Positions 46,391 through 58,666 of a DNA stretch of 64,000 nt are shown piece by piece. This stretch comes from Balaenoptera acutorostrata. Its lineage: Eukaryota > Chordata > Mammalia > Artiodactyla > Balaenopteridae. Below the pieces are notes generated by a model. It ran no database searches. It had not been told where the DNA came from and saw only the letters and a list, made by a program, of their open reading frames with translations. Positions within the stretch are counted from its first letter, which is position 1. Every line of letters starts with the position of its first letter. A program made the position numbers and the translations under genes. The stretch lies in contig NC_080077.1 in NCBI RefSeq assembly GCF_949987535.1, forward strand, positions 33,507,389-33,571,388. The letters are read 5' to 3'.

Positions 46391-48507
46391 TTTAGAAAAA
46401 ATAAAAATCTTATAATCCTAGAGCTTAAAACCTCTCCAGACATGAGTGTAGAATGCTAGATTTTTATACATTTCTCTCTAATTTTTTATAGTTGCCTCAC
46501 TTGCACCCAATTCAACAGCATTTTTCTTGGCAATTTGCCTTTATAAAAGATTCCCAGGGCATTCAACTTAGTTTTCATAGAAACAATTATTTTTGAACTC
46601 ATATTTTGTCAGTTTGAATAATATATAGTTAAATTACTTAATATAATAGGTCCAATTAGCCTGAATAGCTTCCTTATTCTTAGTAAACATATATCATTCA
46701 AATGGTGAGAGAAGAGCTCCATCAGCACAGACAGAAGCCTACAAGTTTCAAACATTCTGCTTCTACCAGTGGGTTTTACATAGACCTGGGAGAACTCCTA
46801 TTCTCCCAACATGTTTGGCTTTTGCTGAAATGACAAGAGACCATACATGCTGTTCTGTGTCTCCCCCCTAACCCTCACCCCTGTGGTATTATCCAGAGGT
46901 TCTTTTAAATTTGTGATTATATGAACAAGATTTGTTGAGAACGACCAAACACACTCTATTTACTATTTTCGCATACTTTACATAATATACAGTGTTCTTT
47001 AAATAATATATAATGATCTGATACCAGTGACTAATTTCTCTTCACTTATGTTTTGATGATAAACCTTATTCAGTGGATCATATATTATAGTTCTATTGAA
47101 TCTCTTGCATGTTTCATAATTTGCTAACAAGATCTAATCTTTCCCTAAGCTCTAATCTTTCTAATGTCACTCACTGAACCAGAGTCCTTATGATCTAGTC
47201 TGAGTCTTTGGCTATGGCAAATGGGTCTCTTCTCCTACCTCCCAAAATAACTTGAAGCATTACTGCAAAGTAACTTCATACCCATTATTTTGTGGATTAT
47301 CCAGTCTAGAAGTTACAAGTAAAGTGGCAGGCCAGGGGTGCCAGTGTCTGGAATTGGGTCAGCTAGAAGGTAGGCTGGTTGGTATCTGAATCTGGCATGT
47401 CAGAAGTGAAGTTTGGGGGAATTGGGCTAAGTTGTGAGGGATAGGCTAGGGCACTGTCAACTCCAAGAAATCAACAGAAGGATGAGTCAGAAATTCGAGT
47501 TTAGAATCCTGTGGAGGGACAGTCATGGACCCAGGCAAATAAAACGGCACAGTGAGGAAGCTAGAAGATCATTTTAATGAGTCCATTTTGTCAGACTCTA
47601 AACACTCGGCCTTAGTAGTAAATCAAGTAGCAGCGAAATAATGGCATTTGGTACTTTATTCATTTGGAGAAAATTATGCCCTCATAATGAATGACAGGGC
47701 ATGGCAAGTCATGCAGAATTGTTTAAATAGATTTTACTTTATACTCCTCTCCTTAGTCATTTAGGTACCAGCAGAATTTATCTATTTGGTCCAAATCTTT
47801 ACAGGAAAAGGAAGCAAGAAACGGAAGTGAGAGGTGTGTTGATGTCAGTTAATGTCTCTGTAGCTCGACTGTTGAGTAATTGCTCAGTGGTATAAAGAGG
47901 AAGCAGCTGATGGCTGCTCAGCTCCACTCGCTCATTCTAGATGAACTGGCTTCTTCTAATTTATGATCCTGGATTATCTGTCTACAAAAAGTAAGGGGAA
48001 AAAAATAGATCCATTATCTCGGTGTAGCCTATAACAGATCGTGGGGTAAAGTTTAAAAGTACAAAAATTCCTGGCCTTAGTTTCAATAAAAATAAGGTGA
48101 TAGAAAATACATTTATTGTCTCCTGCCAAATCATGATAGTAAATGGATAATACTTTTTTCTTTATCTTTTTCACATTTGATTAACAAAAGCAATAGCTAT
48201 AAGATACAAACAGAGAAAATTGTAGGAGGATTTTTTTGTGTTTGTTTTAGAAAGTTGTTATTAATGCTGTTTACCTGCTATGCTGTACCTGTTTCTAGGA
48301 AAGTATCTTTTCTGTTTTAGGTATTAATTTCTTCTTCTTTGATCATTTTTCATCATAGTTACATGCTACCTTACTTACAAGGGAAACCTGGAAAATCTTG
48401 GTTAAGCCAATTTAAAAAATGCTTTAATTTTAAGGGTGACAAAGATAAAAGTACCAGAATGTACTGGTCCATGTATTTATAAGTCATGTGAATGATGGAT
48501 CAAGTTT
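46391..48507. other. No gene recognised
   Basis: Unclassified sequence. The part at 47290-47560 is less AT-rich. No exon-like frame or repeat family is assigned. Confidence 0.4.
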
Positions 48508-48519
48508 AAATGTAGTTGG

Positions 48520-48798
48520 GGGCTTCCCTGGTGGCGCAGTGGTTGAGAATCTGCCTGCTAATGCAGGGGACACGGGTTCGAACCCTGGTCTAGGAAGATC
48601 CCACATGCCGCGGAGCAGCTAGGCCCGTGAGCCACAACTACTGAACCTGCGCGTCTGGAGCCTGTGCTCCGCAACAAGAGAGGCCACGACAGTGAGAGGC
48701 CCGTGCACCGCGCTGAAGAGTGGCCCCCGCTTGCCACAACTAGAGAAAGCCCTCGCACAGAAACGAAGACCCAACACAGCCAAAATAAATAAATAAAT
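48520..48798 (+). mobile_element. CHR-type SINE, 'gagaggcc' variant
   Basis: gggcttccctggtggcgcag, B-box-like gggttcgaaccctgg, and the variant body gcgtctggagcc, gagaggccacgac, gaagagtggcccccgc. Flanked by a perfect 12-bp duplication aaatgtagttgg at 48508-48519 and 48799-48810. Confidence 0.96.
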
Positions 48799-48810
48799 AA
48801 ATGTAGTTGG

Positions 48811-49465
48811 TTTTTCTGCATATCTTATAAATACCAGAGGTTTTGATTGAGGATCTATAATAAAGAAGCAGCTTGCCTGTAAAGTAACGACTACAGATTA
48901 TTCTAAAACAAACCAGAAATGTTGTCCCCCTTTGAAGAAAATTTATGAGGAGTAAACGCCTTAGGGATCTGTTGTTACAAGCATCTCTCATGGATCAAAG
49001 TCCACTAGGAACCCCTCTACTGTGATATCTTTAGGAATAGGCTTATGAGCTACATAAAAATCTCTCTCACAGACAGTTCTTATGTGGTATGAGAATGTGT
49101 TTTATTGTAAAACCAGTTAACTAGCTTTATAGTCACTTGTGAGCTGTAAGCTGTCCCTTGCAATTTAAGTGGTACTAATGGGGATGTAATTTGCAGCAAT
49201 GTTTCTCTATTATCTCTAATTAAGGGGCTCTTTGTGTTTCAATTTCATAATAAAAACATGTGTCTTTTATAACTTTTTTCACCTGTTTACTTTTTTTTAT
49301 GCTCAGTTTTGTTTTCAGTTTCAGTTCAGCACATTTTAAAATTACTGGTCTGTTCAAAGAACTTGGTTAAAAACGATTGTAGGTACTGTATTACTCCACT
49401 GTGCCTCCCCCCACCCCCCAGCAATCAGAAAAAAAAAAAAACCTTCTAAATGTTTCTTGTTTCCA
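48811..49465. other. No gene recognised
   Basis: Mixed AT-rich sequence with a C-run at 49408-49420 and poly-A at 49429-49441. Confidence 0.4.
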
Positions 49466-49469
49466 TTTG

Positions 49470-49565
49470 TTTTTTAAAAATTGTGGCAAAATATACATAA
49501 TATAAAATTTATCATTTTAAACATTTTTAAGTGTACAATTCAGGGGCATTAAGTCCATTTGCTTT
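49470..49565 (-). repeat. L1 3' end fragment (antisense)
   Basis: ttgtggcaaaatatacataa, ataaaatttatcattttaaac and ttttaagtgtacaattcagg are the antisense start of an L1M 3' end. Confidence 0.7.
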
Positions 49566-49719
49566 TTCACCTGGTAACAAATGGGGAAATCTGGAGTCAC
49601 TTAGAAATACACTTTTAGTAAGAATTCTAATACCGTAGATTTGTGGATAAAATAAGAAAATGGGTATCTTAATTTAACGGCTATTCCGTTTTGGCTCACC
49701 TCCCTGAGAAGTGCTTATA

Positions 49720-50220
49720 TTATTTATTCATTCATTTAACCATTATTTGTTAAGACTCTCCCATCTGCCAGTCTACCTTAGTGCAAGACCAAAAGGAAAA
49801 AGTCCTACCCTCCAGAGATCTCACTTAGACCTGTGTGTAGGGAGTCACAGAAGACAATCGTAATATATTGAGGAAATGTCTAGAATGGAGAAGATTGGAA
49901 TGTAAATGGAAGCCCTAGAGGCAGGTTTGCTCAAGCTTCCCCAGCAGAGCAGGTTTTACTCTAACGTAAAGGATGAGCAGGCACTGACCAGCTAGGGAGG
50001 CCAAAGACAGCAGGGTATTTATGCTGAGGAAACAGCATGTGCCACGGCGTGGAGCCCACGAGCCACCAGGGCGTCTACGGGGATGGCAGTGGGCTTGCTG
50101 TGGTGGCAGACAGGTGTGTCTGTGGCAGAACGTAGAGGTAGGATTAGAGGGCTGATGGGAACCGCCATGAAGGGCGCTGATCAGCCGATCTGCTGGTGTT
50201 TCCAAAGAGTGGTCTTAGTT
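49720..50220 (-). repeat. L2 LINE 3' part (antisense)
   Basis: It begins ttattcattcatttaaccattatttg, the complement of the L2 tail. Later blocks agcaggcactgaccagc, gaaacagcatgtgccacgg and ggagcccacgagccaccagg follow, in the antisense L2 order. The minus frame across 49915-50205 is an L2 remnant or chance. Confidence 0.5.
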
Positions 50221-51109
50221 TGAGATGTTCTTAGTTGTTACTTGAGTTGGGAGTAGAAGGAGAGGGGCTTAGGTAGCCAAATCAGTTTGGGAAATGTTCA
50301 GTAAAAAACAAGGTTTTTGTTTTCCATTTTAGGACTTAGAGCATTACTTTACTATGTGAATTCTGATTTTCCTAGGGTAAGAAATGGCATGGCCTGTTTC
50401 CTAAATACACGGACCATAGAACAACTGACCTCTCCCCAACCCTTCATTGGGAAATGCTGCTGTAGTCCTTGGGGACCCATTAGAACACTTCATTATTTAG
50501 ACTGAACCTGTTTCCACCCCAGTTTCTCTGTAAGGCTATGGATCCTTTATGTATTGACTGTTTCCAAAAACCAAATCAGGGATGCTCAAGGCTAAACACC
50601 CTCATCAGACTTAGTTATATTTTTCAATGTGATTGAAATGTACTTTATAATTGTTGCACAGATCCATATTCCCTTTATTTCTTGAAAAAAAGTCATCAAA
50701 AAAATGTGTCTCAGTTGAGTTTCTTGTTTTATTGTTCATTTTGTTTTTTAATGAAAGATAAATCGATTAGAATGGAATATTTTCTATGTTAAAGTGATCC
50801 TAGAATTTATGCTTAGAAACTCCTTGTTAAGTTGGACAGAGCTCAATAGTAGAACAAATAAGTTATTTAGCCAATATAAAAAGAAAATATTCTCTGTGGT
50901 TAGATTATGGATAATTAATTTTTTTGTGCTTATTTGGAATTTCTACATTTTCTACAATGAACAGTTACTGCATGTGTATTACTACACATTAAGCTGTAAT
51001 AAAAACTGGAAGTCAACAAGGAGTGTTTCTGCAAGGTTGCCATTCAAATTATGTCACTAGCCATATATTTTACTTTGGTCAAAAGAAGTTTGCAATCACA
51101 GCATGTTAT
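50221..51109. other. No gene recognised
   Basis: AT-rich. No repeat or exon assigned. Confidence 0.4.
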
Positions 51110-51123
51110 TCATTTTACTCTTT

Positions 51124-51421
51124 TTTTTTTAAAATATATAAATTTATTTATTTATTTTTGGCTGTGTTGGGTCTTCGTTTATGTGCGAGGGCTTTCTCCA
51201 GCTGCGGCAAGCGGGGGCCACTCTTCATCGCGGTGCGTGGGCCTCTCATTATCGTGGCCTCTCTTGTTGCGGAGCACAGGCTCCAGACGCGCAGGCTCAG
51301 TAGTTGTGGCGCATGGGCTTAGTTGCTCCGAGGCACGTGGGATCTTCCCAGACCAGGGCTTGAACCTGTGTCCCCTGCATTGGCAGGCAGATTCTCAACC
51401 ACTGTGCCACCAGGGAAGCCC
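51124..51421 (-). mobile_element. CHR-type SINE, 'gagaggcc' variant
   Basis: The complement starts gggcttccctggtggcacag and carries the variant body (gagaggcc, gaagagtggcccccg). The left end is poly-T with a (taaa)n tail. Perfect 14-bp duplication tcattttactcttt at 51110-51123 and 51422-51435. A long + frame here translates the SINE's complement and is not a gene. Confidence 0.96.
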
Positions 51422-51499
51422 TCATTTTACTCTTTATCACACAGTGTTTTATTTACTGCTTTATCTTCAGTACCTGATAGTAGACTTTCTTACGAAAAT

Positions 51500-52000
51500 G
51501 CTGCAGGTTTTTTTCCTTTAACTTTTTGAGGCATAATTTATCTATGGCAAAATGTAAATGTGTTAAGTGCACAGCTTGATGAATGTATACACATGTATGC
51601 ATACACCTGTGTACTTATCAATCTGGATCAAGAGAAAGTATATACCCATCATCCCAGAAAGTTCCCGTGTGCCCTTTTCAGATCCTGGTCCTATATTCCC
51701 GCTATTCTGACTTCTATCACCATAAATTATTTTTGTCTATTATTAAATTTTATTTAAAATGAAATACATGTATGCTTTTGTGTCTGGCTTGTTTTTTGTA
51801 TCTGGCTTTTTTTGTTTTTTGTATCTGGCTAGTATATGTTGCTTTTGAGATTCACCTGTATTGTTTCATGTATCAATAGCTAAATTTTTTTTTTTTTTTT
51901 TTTTTTTTTACTGTTCATCGTATGGAAATACCACAGTTTGTCCATTTTTCTGTAAATGGGCATTTGGATGGTTTCCAGGTTTCGGCTGATATAAATAAAA
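51500..52000 (-). repeat. L1 3' end (antisense)
   Basis: cataatttatctatggcaaaatg, tgcacagcttgatgaatg, catcatcccagaaagttccc, ggcatttggatggtttccagg. Contains a ~26-base poly-T at 51887-51909. Confidence 0.8.
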
Positions 52001-52563
52001 TGAGGGTCTCATCTAGATTTATTCAAGAAAGAAAAAAGACAATCAAAAGGAAATATCAGAGGCAAAAATTTTTTCATTCACTCAGCTGATTTCTCAAGGA
52101 TGAATGTAGTTTTAGAGGGTAAAGTTTTTTGGATACAAAGTGAATTATATAATTTCAACAAATATTTTTTGAGAAACTATTTTCATACTGCATGAAAACT
52201 TTATACAAATTTATTGTGTAATATAGATAAGGCTAGTATACCAAACATCCATAATGTAAAACGCATGATAAATGCAATAAAAGAAACATATTCCGTTAAG
52301 GATTTAGAGAAGGAAACAGTCATATTTCTTAAGAAAATGGTTATATCATTTACTAAGATAGTGAAGTTGGGGGAAAATGGAGAATAGAGAGAAGATTATT
52401 AATTTGTTTTTATTATAAAATAGAGTGAGAAAGAGCAAGAGTGAGGCGGGGGGAGAAGAAAACATAAAAATAAGAATTGAGTAAACAGGAGTTAGTGAGC
52501 TAGCGGTGAGGACAGCATCGTAGCACCTTCTGAAAGGTTGATCTCTGATTGGACTATCTGAAG

Positions 52564-53420
52564 CAGAGGTTCTTAGCATATGGTCCAGAAACCTGAACCC
52601 TTTAATGGATGGAATTCAGTGTGTCTGTGAACATGGACAGAAAAAATTACAAATTTATTTTCACTAACGTCTCACTGAAATTGAATGATTCTTTTTATTT
52701 TTAAATTTATTTATTACTTTATATTTTTTATTTTTGGCTGTGTTGGGTCTTCATTGCTGCGCAGGGGGTTTCTCTAGTTGCGGTGAGCAGGGGCTACTCT
52801 TTGTTGCGGTGCGCGGGCTTTTCATTGTGGTGGCTTCTCTTGTTGCGGAGCACGGGCTCTAGGCATGTGGGCTTCAGTAGTTGTGGCACGTGGGCTCTAG
52901 AGCACAGGCTCAGTAGTTGTGGCGCACGGGCTTAGTTGCTCCGTGGCATGTGGGATCTTCCCAGACCAGGGCTCAAACCCGTGTCTCCTGCATTGGCAGG
53001 CAGATTCTTAACCACTGCGCCACCAGGGAAGTCCGAATGATTCTTTTAATTAAGAATGGAAGTAATAAATTATGGTAGTGTTAGTAGAACCTGTTATTTC
53101 GTCACCAGTAGATATGGCAGGTATTTTCATATCACATAACCGTTGCAAATATCTTAAAGCTTTTTGTGCTTATCATTACTTTTAAATTATGGGGATTGTG
53201 AGAATCATCATTAGATCTTGTTATTGAATGTACTGGTAAAGAAACAATTGTTACAATATCACAATTGTTTTTAACATTTTGATAATGATATTTTAAAGGG
53301 ATTGATTTCATTTGTTATCCTGTTTATTTTATGTATTTAAAAAGATTATTCTGAGACAGTATCCAGAGATTTCATCATACTGACAGAGGGGTTCAAGGGT
53401 ACAAAGTTTGAGGACCTCTG
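52564..53420 (+). mobile_element. hAT-Charlie-type DNA transposon, split by a SINE
   Basis: The left end is cagaggttcttagc. The right end gaggacctctg is the inverse (cagaggtcctc), giving short hAT-like terminal inverted repeats. The flanks atctgaag and attcagag look like a decayed 8-bp target duplication. Without the SINE (52696-53034) the element is about 518 bases. It has no transposase frame, so it is nonautonomous or a decayed deletion product. Confidence 0.75.
52696..53034 (-). mobile_element. Full-length CHR-type SINE inside the hAT element
   Basis: The complement reads ggacttccctggtggcgcag to a (taaa)n tail at the left. Perfect 13-bp duplication gaatgattctttt at 52683-52695 and 53035-53047, both part of the hAT element. 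The SINE is therefore younger. Confidence 0.96.
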
Positions 53421-53916
53421 ATTCAGAGACCTTTCCTTGTGGGTACTTAGGGGCCATTGTACTTTCAGAGCCTAATTTACTCTAAATGACACTCATGGAA
53501 GACTGAAGTAAAGATCAGAATGACAGTTCATTAATTTGCAATAAGGGATAACTACCATGTAAAATTTACAGGGTTACAAGGAGAAATGCACAAATCTACA
53601 ACCATTGTGGGAGATTTTAACGTATCTCTCTGGGTAACTAATAGAATAAGCAGAGAGAGAAAAAACAAAAAACAAACCAGAAAACCGAGTAAAAATGTAG
53701 AGACTTTGAACAGCATGATTAGCAAACCTGCCTGAACAAGCATATGTGGCGCCCAGCAACAACAGCATACACCTTCTTCTCAGCATATGCAAAACATTTG
53801 TTAAAACTGACCATATACTGGGTAAAGGAGACGTTTCAACAAATTTCAAAGGATTGAAATCCTACAGAGTAAGTTCTCTGATCACGATTCAAATAAGCTA
53901 GAAATTAACAACAAAA

Positions 53917-54551
53917 AAGGGAACCCTCTTACACTGTTGGTGGGAATATAAATTGATATAGCCACTATGGAGAACAGTATGGAGGTTCCTTAAAAAGCTA
54001 AAAATAGAACTACCATATGGCCCAGCAACCCCACTACTGGGCATATACCCAGAGAAAACCATAATTCAAAAAGACACATGCACCCCAATGTTCATTGCAG
54101 CACTATTTACAATAGCCAGGTCATGGAAGCAACCTAAATGCCCATCGACAGACGAATGGATAAAGATGATGTGGTACATATATACAATGGAATATTACTC
54201 AGCCATAAAAAGGAACGAAATTGGGTCATTTGTAGAGACATGGATGAATCTAGAGACTGTCATACAGAATGAAGTAAGTCAGAAAGAGAAAAACAAATAT
54301 CGTATATTAACGCATGTATGTGGAACCTAGAAAAATGGTACAGATGAACCGGTTTGCAGGGCAGAAATTGAGACACAGATGTAGAGAACAAACGTATGGA
54401 AAGCAGGGGGGGAAAGCAGCGGAAGGTGGGGGTGGTGGTGTGATGAATTGGGAGATTGGGATTGACATGTATGCACTGATGTGTATAAAATGGATGACTA
54501 GTAAGAACCTGCTGTATAAAAAAATAAATAAAATTAAATTTAAAAAAAAAC
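53917..54551 (+). mobile_element. Younger L1, 5'-truncated, nested
   Basis: gaaccctcttacactgttgg through the well-preserved ORF2 C-terminus and the 3' UTR (gaaccggtttgcagggcag, ttgggagattgggattgac, taagaacctgctgtataaa) to an A-rich tail. An ~80-codon frame at 54088-54330 preserves the L1 ORF2 C-terminal region (for example MEYYSAIKRNE). It is a remnant, not a functional protein. Much less decayed than the L1 it interrupts. Confidence 0.9.
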
Positions 54552-55424
54552 TAGAAAAATCCCTATGGTTGGAAATAAATACACTTCTAAGTAATTCTTG
54601 GATCTAATCTAAAATCAGGTAATACTTTGTACTGGATAATAATAAAAATACTGCGTATTACTATTTGTGAGATGCAGTTAAACCTAAGGCCTGTTTAGAA
54701 GGAAACATATGGCTTGGTATGCATATGTTAGAATAGAAGAAAGTCTGAATTTCAATGAGCTAAGCACCCCATGTGAGATACTGGAAAAAGACTAGCAAAT
54801 TTAGCCTAAAAATATAGAAGAAAAAATAGAGGGTAACAGAAATTAATGACATAAAATATAAAAATACAGTAAAGAAAAATCATATATCCTAAAGCAGATT
54901 CTTTAAAGGACAAATGAAATGGCTAACCTCTTGGTGAGTCTAAGATTAAGAAAAGAGAAGGCACAGATAATCAATATCAAAGAAAACATGACATAACTAT
55001 AAATCTTAAAGGTATTATAAATATAAGGGGATATCGTGAATAACATTAAACAAATTGAAAATTATACAAATTTGAAAATTTAGTTGAAATTAACATATTC
55101 CTAGTAAATGTAACTTCACAAAAGAAATAGGATATTGTCATCATCCTATAATTTTTAAATAAGTTGAATTTGCAACTAAAACCTTTACACAAAGTATACC
55201 TTTAGCCCAGATAGCTTCATTGATGAATTCTACAGAACACTTAAGAAAAAAAATTACACGAGAATTTTTCTAACTCTTGAGACAGTAGAAAAGGAGGGAA
55301 CACTTGACATTTTTTATTAGATCAGAATTACCTAGATATCAAATGCTGAGAAGTTTATTACAAGAAATTGATATGATAATTTCTTTGCTTTTCTTTGTAG
55401 AATTGCCACCTAAGCACATGTGAG

Positions 55425-55935
55425 AGTTTTCTACTGTGACTGTAACTAATTACAATGAGTTTAGTGGCTTAAAACAATACAAATTTATTATCTTACAGTT
55501 CTGTAGGTTAGAAATCCAGTACAGGTCTCACTAGGTTACAATCGATGTGTTAGTGGCTATATTGCTTTCCCAAGCTCTAGGGGAGAAACTGTCTTTTCCA
55601 GCTTCTAGAGGCTGTCAGCATTCCTAAGCTCTTGGCCCTGTTCCTGCTCCTCCAAAGCCGGTCAACAACAGCAATAGAATCATTATCCACTGTGTCATTC
55701 TGACCTCCTCTTATGCCTCCTTCTTCCACTTTTAAGGACCGTTGTGACTCCAGTGGGCCTACCTAGATAATCAAGGATATTCTCCCTATTTGAAGGTCAG
55801 CTGATTAGCAAGTTTAATTCCATCTGCAGCCTTAATTTCCCTTTGCCGTGTAATGTAACATATTCCCAGATTCCAAGGATTAGGACACAGACTTTTTAGG
55901 AGGAGGACATTCTTCTACCCACCACCACATACATT
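55425..55935 (-). repeat. MLT1-type MaLR LTR (antisense)
   Basis: The complement strand carries the LTR. On the + strand: tactgtgactgtaactaattac, gtggcttaaaacaatac, atcttacagttctgtagg, ttccagcttctagaggc, cacttttaaggaccgttgtg, gtgggcctacctagataatc, aatgtaacatattcccag and ttctacccaccacc. It is about 510 bases, close to a complete LTR. Confidence 0.75.
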
Positions 55936-56379
55936 CTTATCTGATTTATGACACTCGATACAAACGTCCTTGACAAAAATGCTAGCACACCAAGTCTGGC
56001 AACATATGAAAAGAATAATGTGTAACAATCAAGTTGGGCTTACTCTAGAGATGTAACATTGGTTTACCATTTAAAAACAGTCAATCATTATAACTTACTA
56101 CATTAACAGAAAAAAGGAGAAAAATTATTTGATTGTCTATATTTGATAAAACTCAACTCTATGATTTTAAAAGTTTTTTTCACCTAGCAGAGTCCAGATG
56201 ACTGACCATACCAAGTGTTGACAATAGGTTGACAATAGTGTGGAACAGTGGGAACTCACCTGTACTGCTGAGGGAAGGTAGAGGTAGAAGACCTTTGGTG
56301 AACTGTTTGTTTGACATTATCTAAGTTGAAGATATGCATGTCCGTGACCCAGAAAAATATACAAAACAAAAATCTATTC

Positions 56380-56890
56380 CTCTGCGATTTATCACAATGC
56401 AAACATTCAAGTAACCACTACCGCAGTTAATAAATAGGATACTGCCAGCCCCCAGAAACCCTGAGCCCTTTGCTTCTCACTCACCACCACCTACTTTCTA
56501 AACTTATATGATAACCAATTCATTGCTTTTTTTTTTGGTAGAACTGCCATCTAAGCACACATCCTTAAAACCATGGTACAGTTTTACCTTTTCTTCTGAA
56601 CTTTCTATGAATGTAAAGATGCAATATGTATTCCGTACTGCCTGGCTTTTTTTTTTTTTTTTTTTGCTTATAATTTATGCTCACCAGATTCATCCACATT
56701 GTTCAAATAAGTGTAGTTTATTCATTTTCATTGATGTATAGTGTTCCATTTTATGGAGAAACATAATTTATCCACTCTACTGTAAATAGAAGTTAGGGCT
56801 GTTTTCAATTTTTACCCATACAAATAATGTCTACGGATATTCTTGTATGTCTCCTGGTTCACTTGTGAACACATTTCAATTGAGTATATT
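56380..56890 (-). repeat. L1 3' end (antisense)
   Basis: ccactaccgcagttaataaatagg, gccatctaagcacacatcc, cagattcatccacattg, tccattttatggagaaac and ctgtaaatagaagttagggc follow the antisense L1 3' order. A poly-T of 20 lies at 56646-56665. Confidence 0.75.
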
Positions 56891-58495
56891 TTTCTTCTTG
56901 TGTATTATATTTGACTTGTTACAGGAACTGGAGTTTTTAGTAGACATGATCAATTCATACTCTGTAAAGTCAACTCGGAAACCATTTAACTGGCACGTTA
57001 TTAGGGATCAGTGACACAGAAATAGGAAATTCTTGAAAGTCTGATTAACACAGTATCTACTGGGCAGACCAACATGTGAAGCCATGCAAAAAGGTTCGTC
57101 AGCAAAAACAAGGGGTGCTAGAAGCATTAGGCTCGGGATGTCTCTCTATGTGACGAGGTCTAGCCAGTCTCCATGGTCAGTTGGTCAGGCTCTAGACCCC
57201 CTGAATATCATTTGGGTAGAAACTGCCATTTCCTATGCATCTGTCTGCTCCACCTGCTTTGCTCAAGCCTCTCCTCTCTCACTCCTTTGATCATTCTTTA
57301 GATATGTTAATAGGATTATAAATTTGTCCCACTGGCAGGGTCCTGCTGTCCTGAGGTTACTTTGGATCAGCAGACTGAAGACTGCTTGTTGCTGTCATTT
57401 TTTAAAGTCCTTTGAGACACCTTTCTGTAATCTTCACAGACTGATAGCATTGGCACATGGAGTTAAGATGTTGAAGGGATGCCCAAAAGAGATAGATATC
57501 CAGCAGTAGCCAGAATGCAAGACTGGCATATTAAAATGGAGAGAAATTGAGACTAGAAATCAAGACTGCATGTCATCTCTACAGAAGTGATGATTTAATT
57601 TTTAGAATAGAATGGCTACAACATGGATTTTCTATCAGTCTTTAACTTTTTAAAATCATAATCTTAGTTTGACAGAAAAACAATTTGCCATCTAAAACTT
57701 TTATATTTGAGAATGGATTACTCTAATATTGTTACCATGAAATTTTTTGTTGGTTATGGATGTTTTAAAACATTTTTCATTAGCACTGTCAAATTATAGT
57801 GTAAACTGTTTCAAATCACTAAAACTATTTTAGTGTTTAGGGGACTCAGAATTTTACTAGTTCTTTTGAAAGACACTGTCTTGAATATGGGGGGGGGGAA
57901 AGAACCGAAGGTACACAGAGTATAATTTTAGAATTTTACTTTATTATAAAAGTTGAATTCTGAGTCTACTTTTGGCCCTACTCTACCATTAGTAGTAGTA
58001 TATCAAAATACAGCTAAAATGTAGATGTATTCAACATTGAATGAGTGAGTTTGAGATCTATGTTTTCATTCACATATTCTCTTATTCTGCAAATCTCCAT
58101 TTTGTTCTTGAGCAGTGCCAGAAAAATCCATATATTATAGACAGTCTCTCAGTAATCACATTCATTCTAGTTCTGTCATCTAAAGCGAACACAAAATTCA
58201 TTCTCTGTTCAATAAACTTTCAAATATTTGGAGTTATGTAATTTGAGCTATAAGAAAATTTAGTGGTCATCCCAACTCTTGTTTTGCAGATGACAGGAGA
58301 GTGATACACTGAGATGATATTTTACCTAAAATCATATTCTCAGGTGGTGACAGCCAACTGCTGCCAGAACCCCAGCCTCTACAATAGAGGCTGGGCTGTA
58401 GTCTCTTACACGGAGGCCATTGTAGCAGACTGAATAAGGTATTAGGCTTTAAATGTAAGGCAGACCTGCAGAATGGTTTTACCTTCCCCATTGTC
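56891..58495. other. No gene recognised
   Basis: Unclassified, mostly AT-rich. A G10 run lies near 57890-57899. No convincing exon. Confidence 0.4.
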
Positions 58496-58499
58496 AACT

Positions 58500-58665
58500 A
58501 ATAATTTCGGGTGAGTATTTCCAGTCTTTGGTTTCTTTGTCTGTAAAATATAATATTACTTACCTCAAGTGATGGTTGTAAAGATTAAATGAGATAATGC
58601 ACATAAATTATTTAGCACAATGCCTGGTGTATAATACACATTTGGTAAATGCCATTATTATTTTT
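58500..58665 (-). repeat. MIR SINE (antisense)
   Basis: tggtttctttgtctgtaaaat, gatggttgtaaagattaaatg, gataatgcacataaattattt and agcacaatgcctggtgtata are antisense MIR blocks. Confidence 0.85.
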
Positions 58666-58666
58666 T

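Larger units (their letters stand above)
53540..56165 (+). repeat. Ancient L1 ORF2 region, multiply interrupted
   Basis: Sense L1 ORF2 remnants occur in three pieces: 53540-53916 (gtgggagattttaacg, accatatactgggtaaagg, ctctgatcacgattcaaat), 54552-55367 (ccctatggttggaaataaatac, aaagcagattctttaaagg, gatgaattctacagaacac) and about 55944-56165 (acaaacgtccttgacaaaaatg, aagttgggcttactctagag). The pieces are collinear with ORF2, so this was one element later split by a younger L1 and by an MLT1-containing insertion. The encoded endonuclease/reverse transcriptase is destroyed. Confidence 0.8.

Noticed and set aside
49915..50205. 96-codon - frame
   Set aside because: It overlaps an antisense L2 3' region, has low-complexity His/Pro/Arg content, and no exon signals.
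51051..51521. 156-codon + frame rich in Leu/Ser/Cys
   Set aside because: It is the translated complement of a CHR SINE. The same peptide pattern recurs at 34203-34472 and 48558-48821 wherever this SINE lies.
54088..54330. ~80-codon protein-like frame
   Set aside because: It is the L1 ORF2 C-terminal remnant of the nested L1, not a host gene. The element is 5' truncated.
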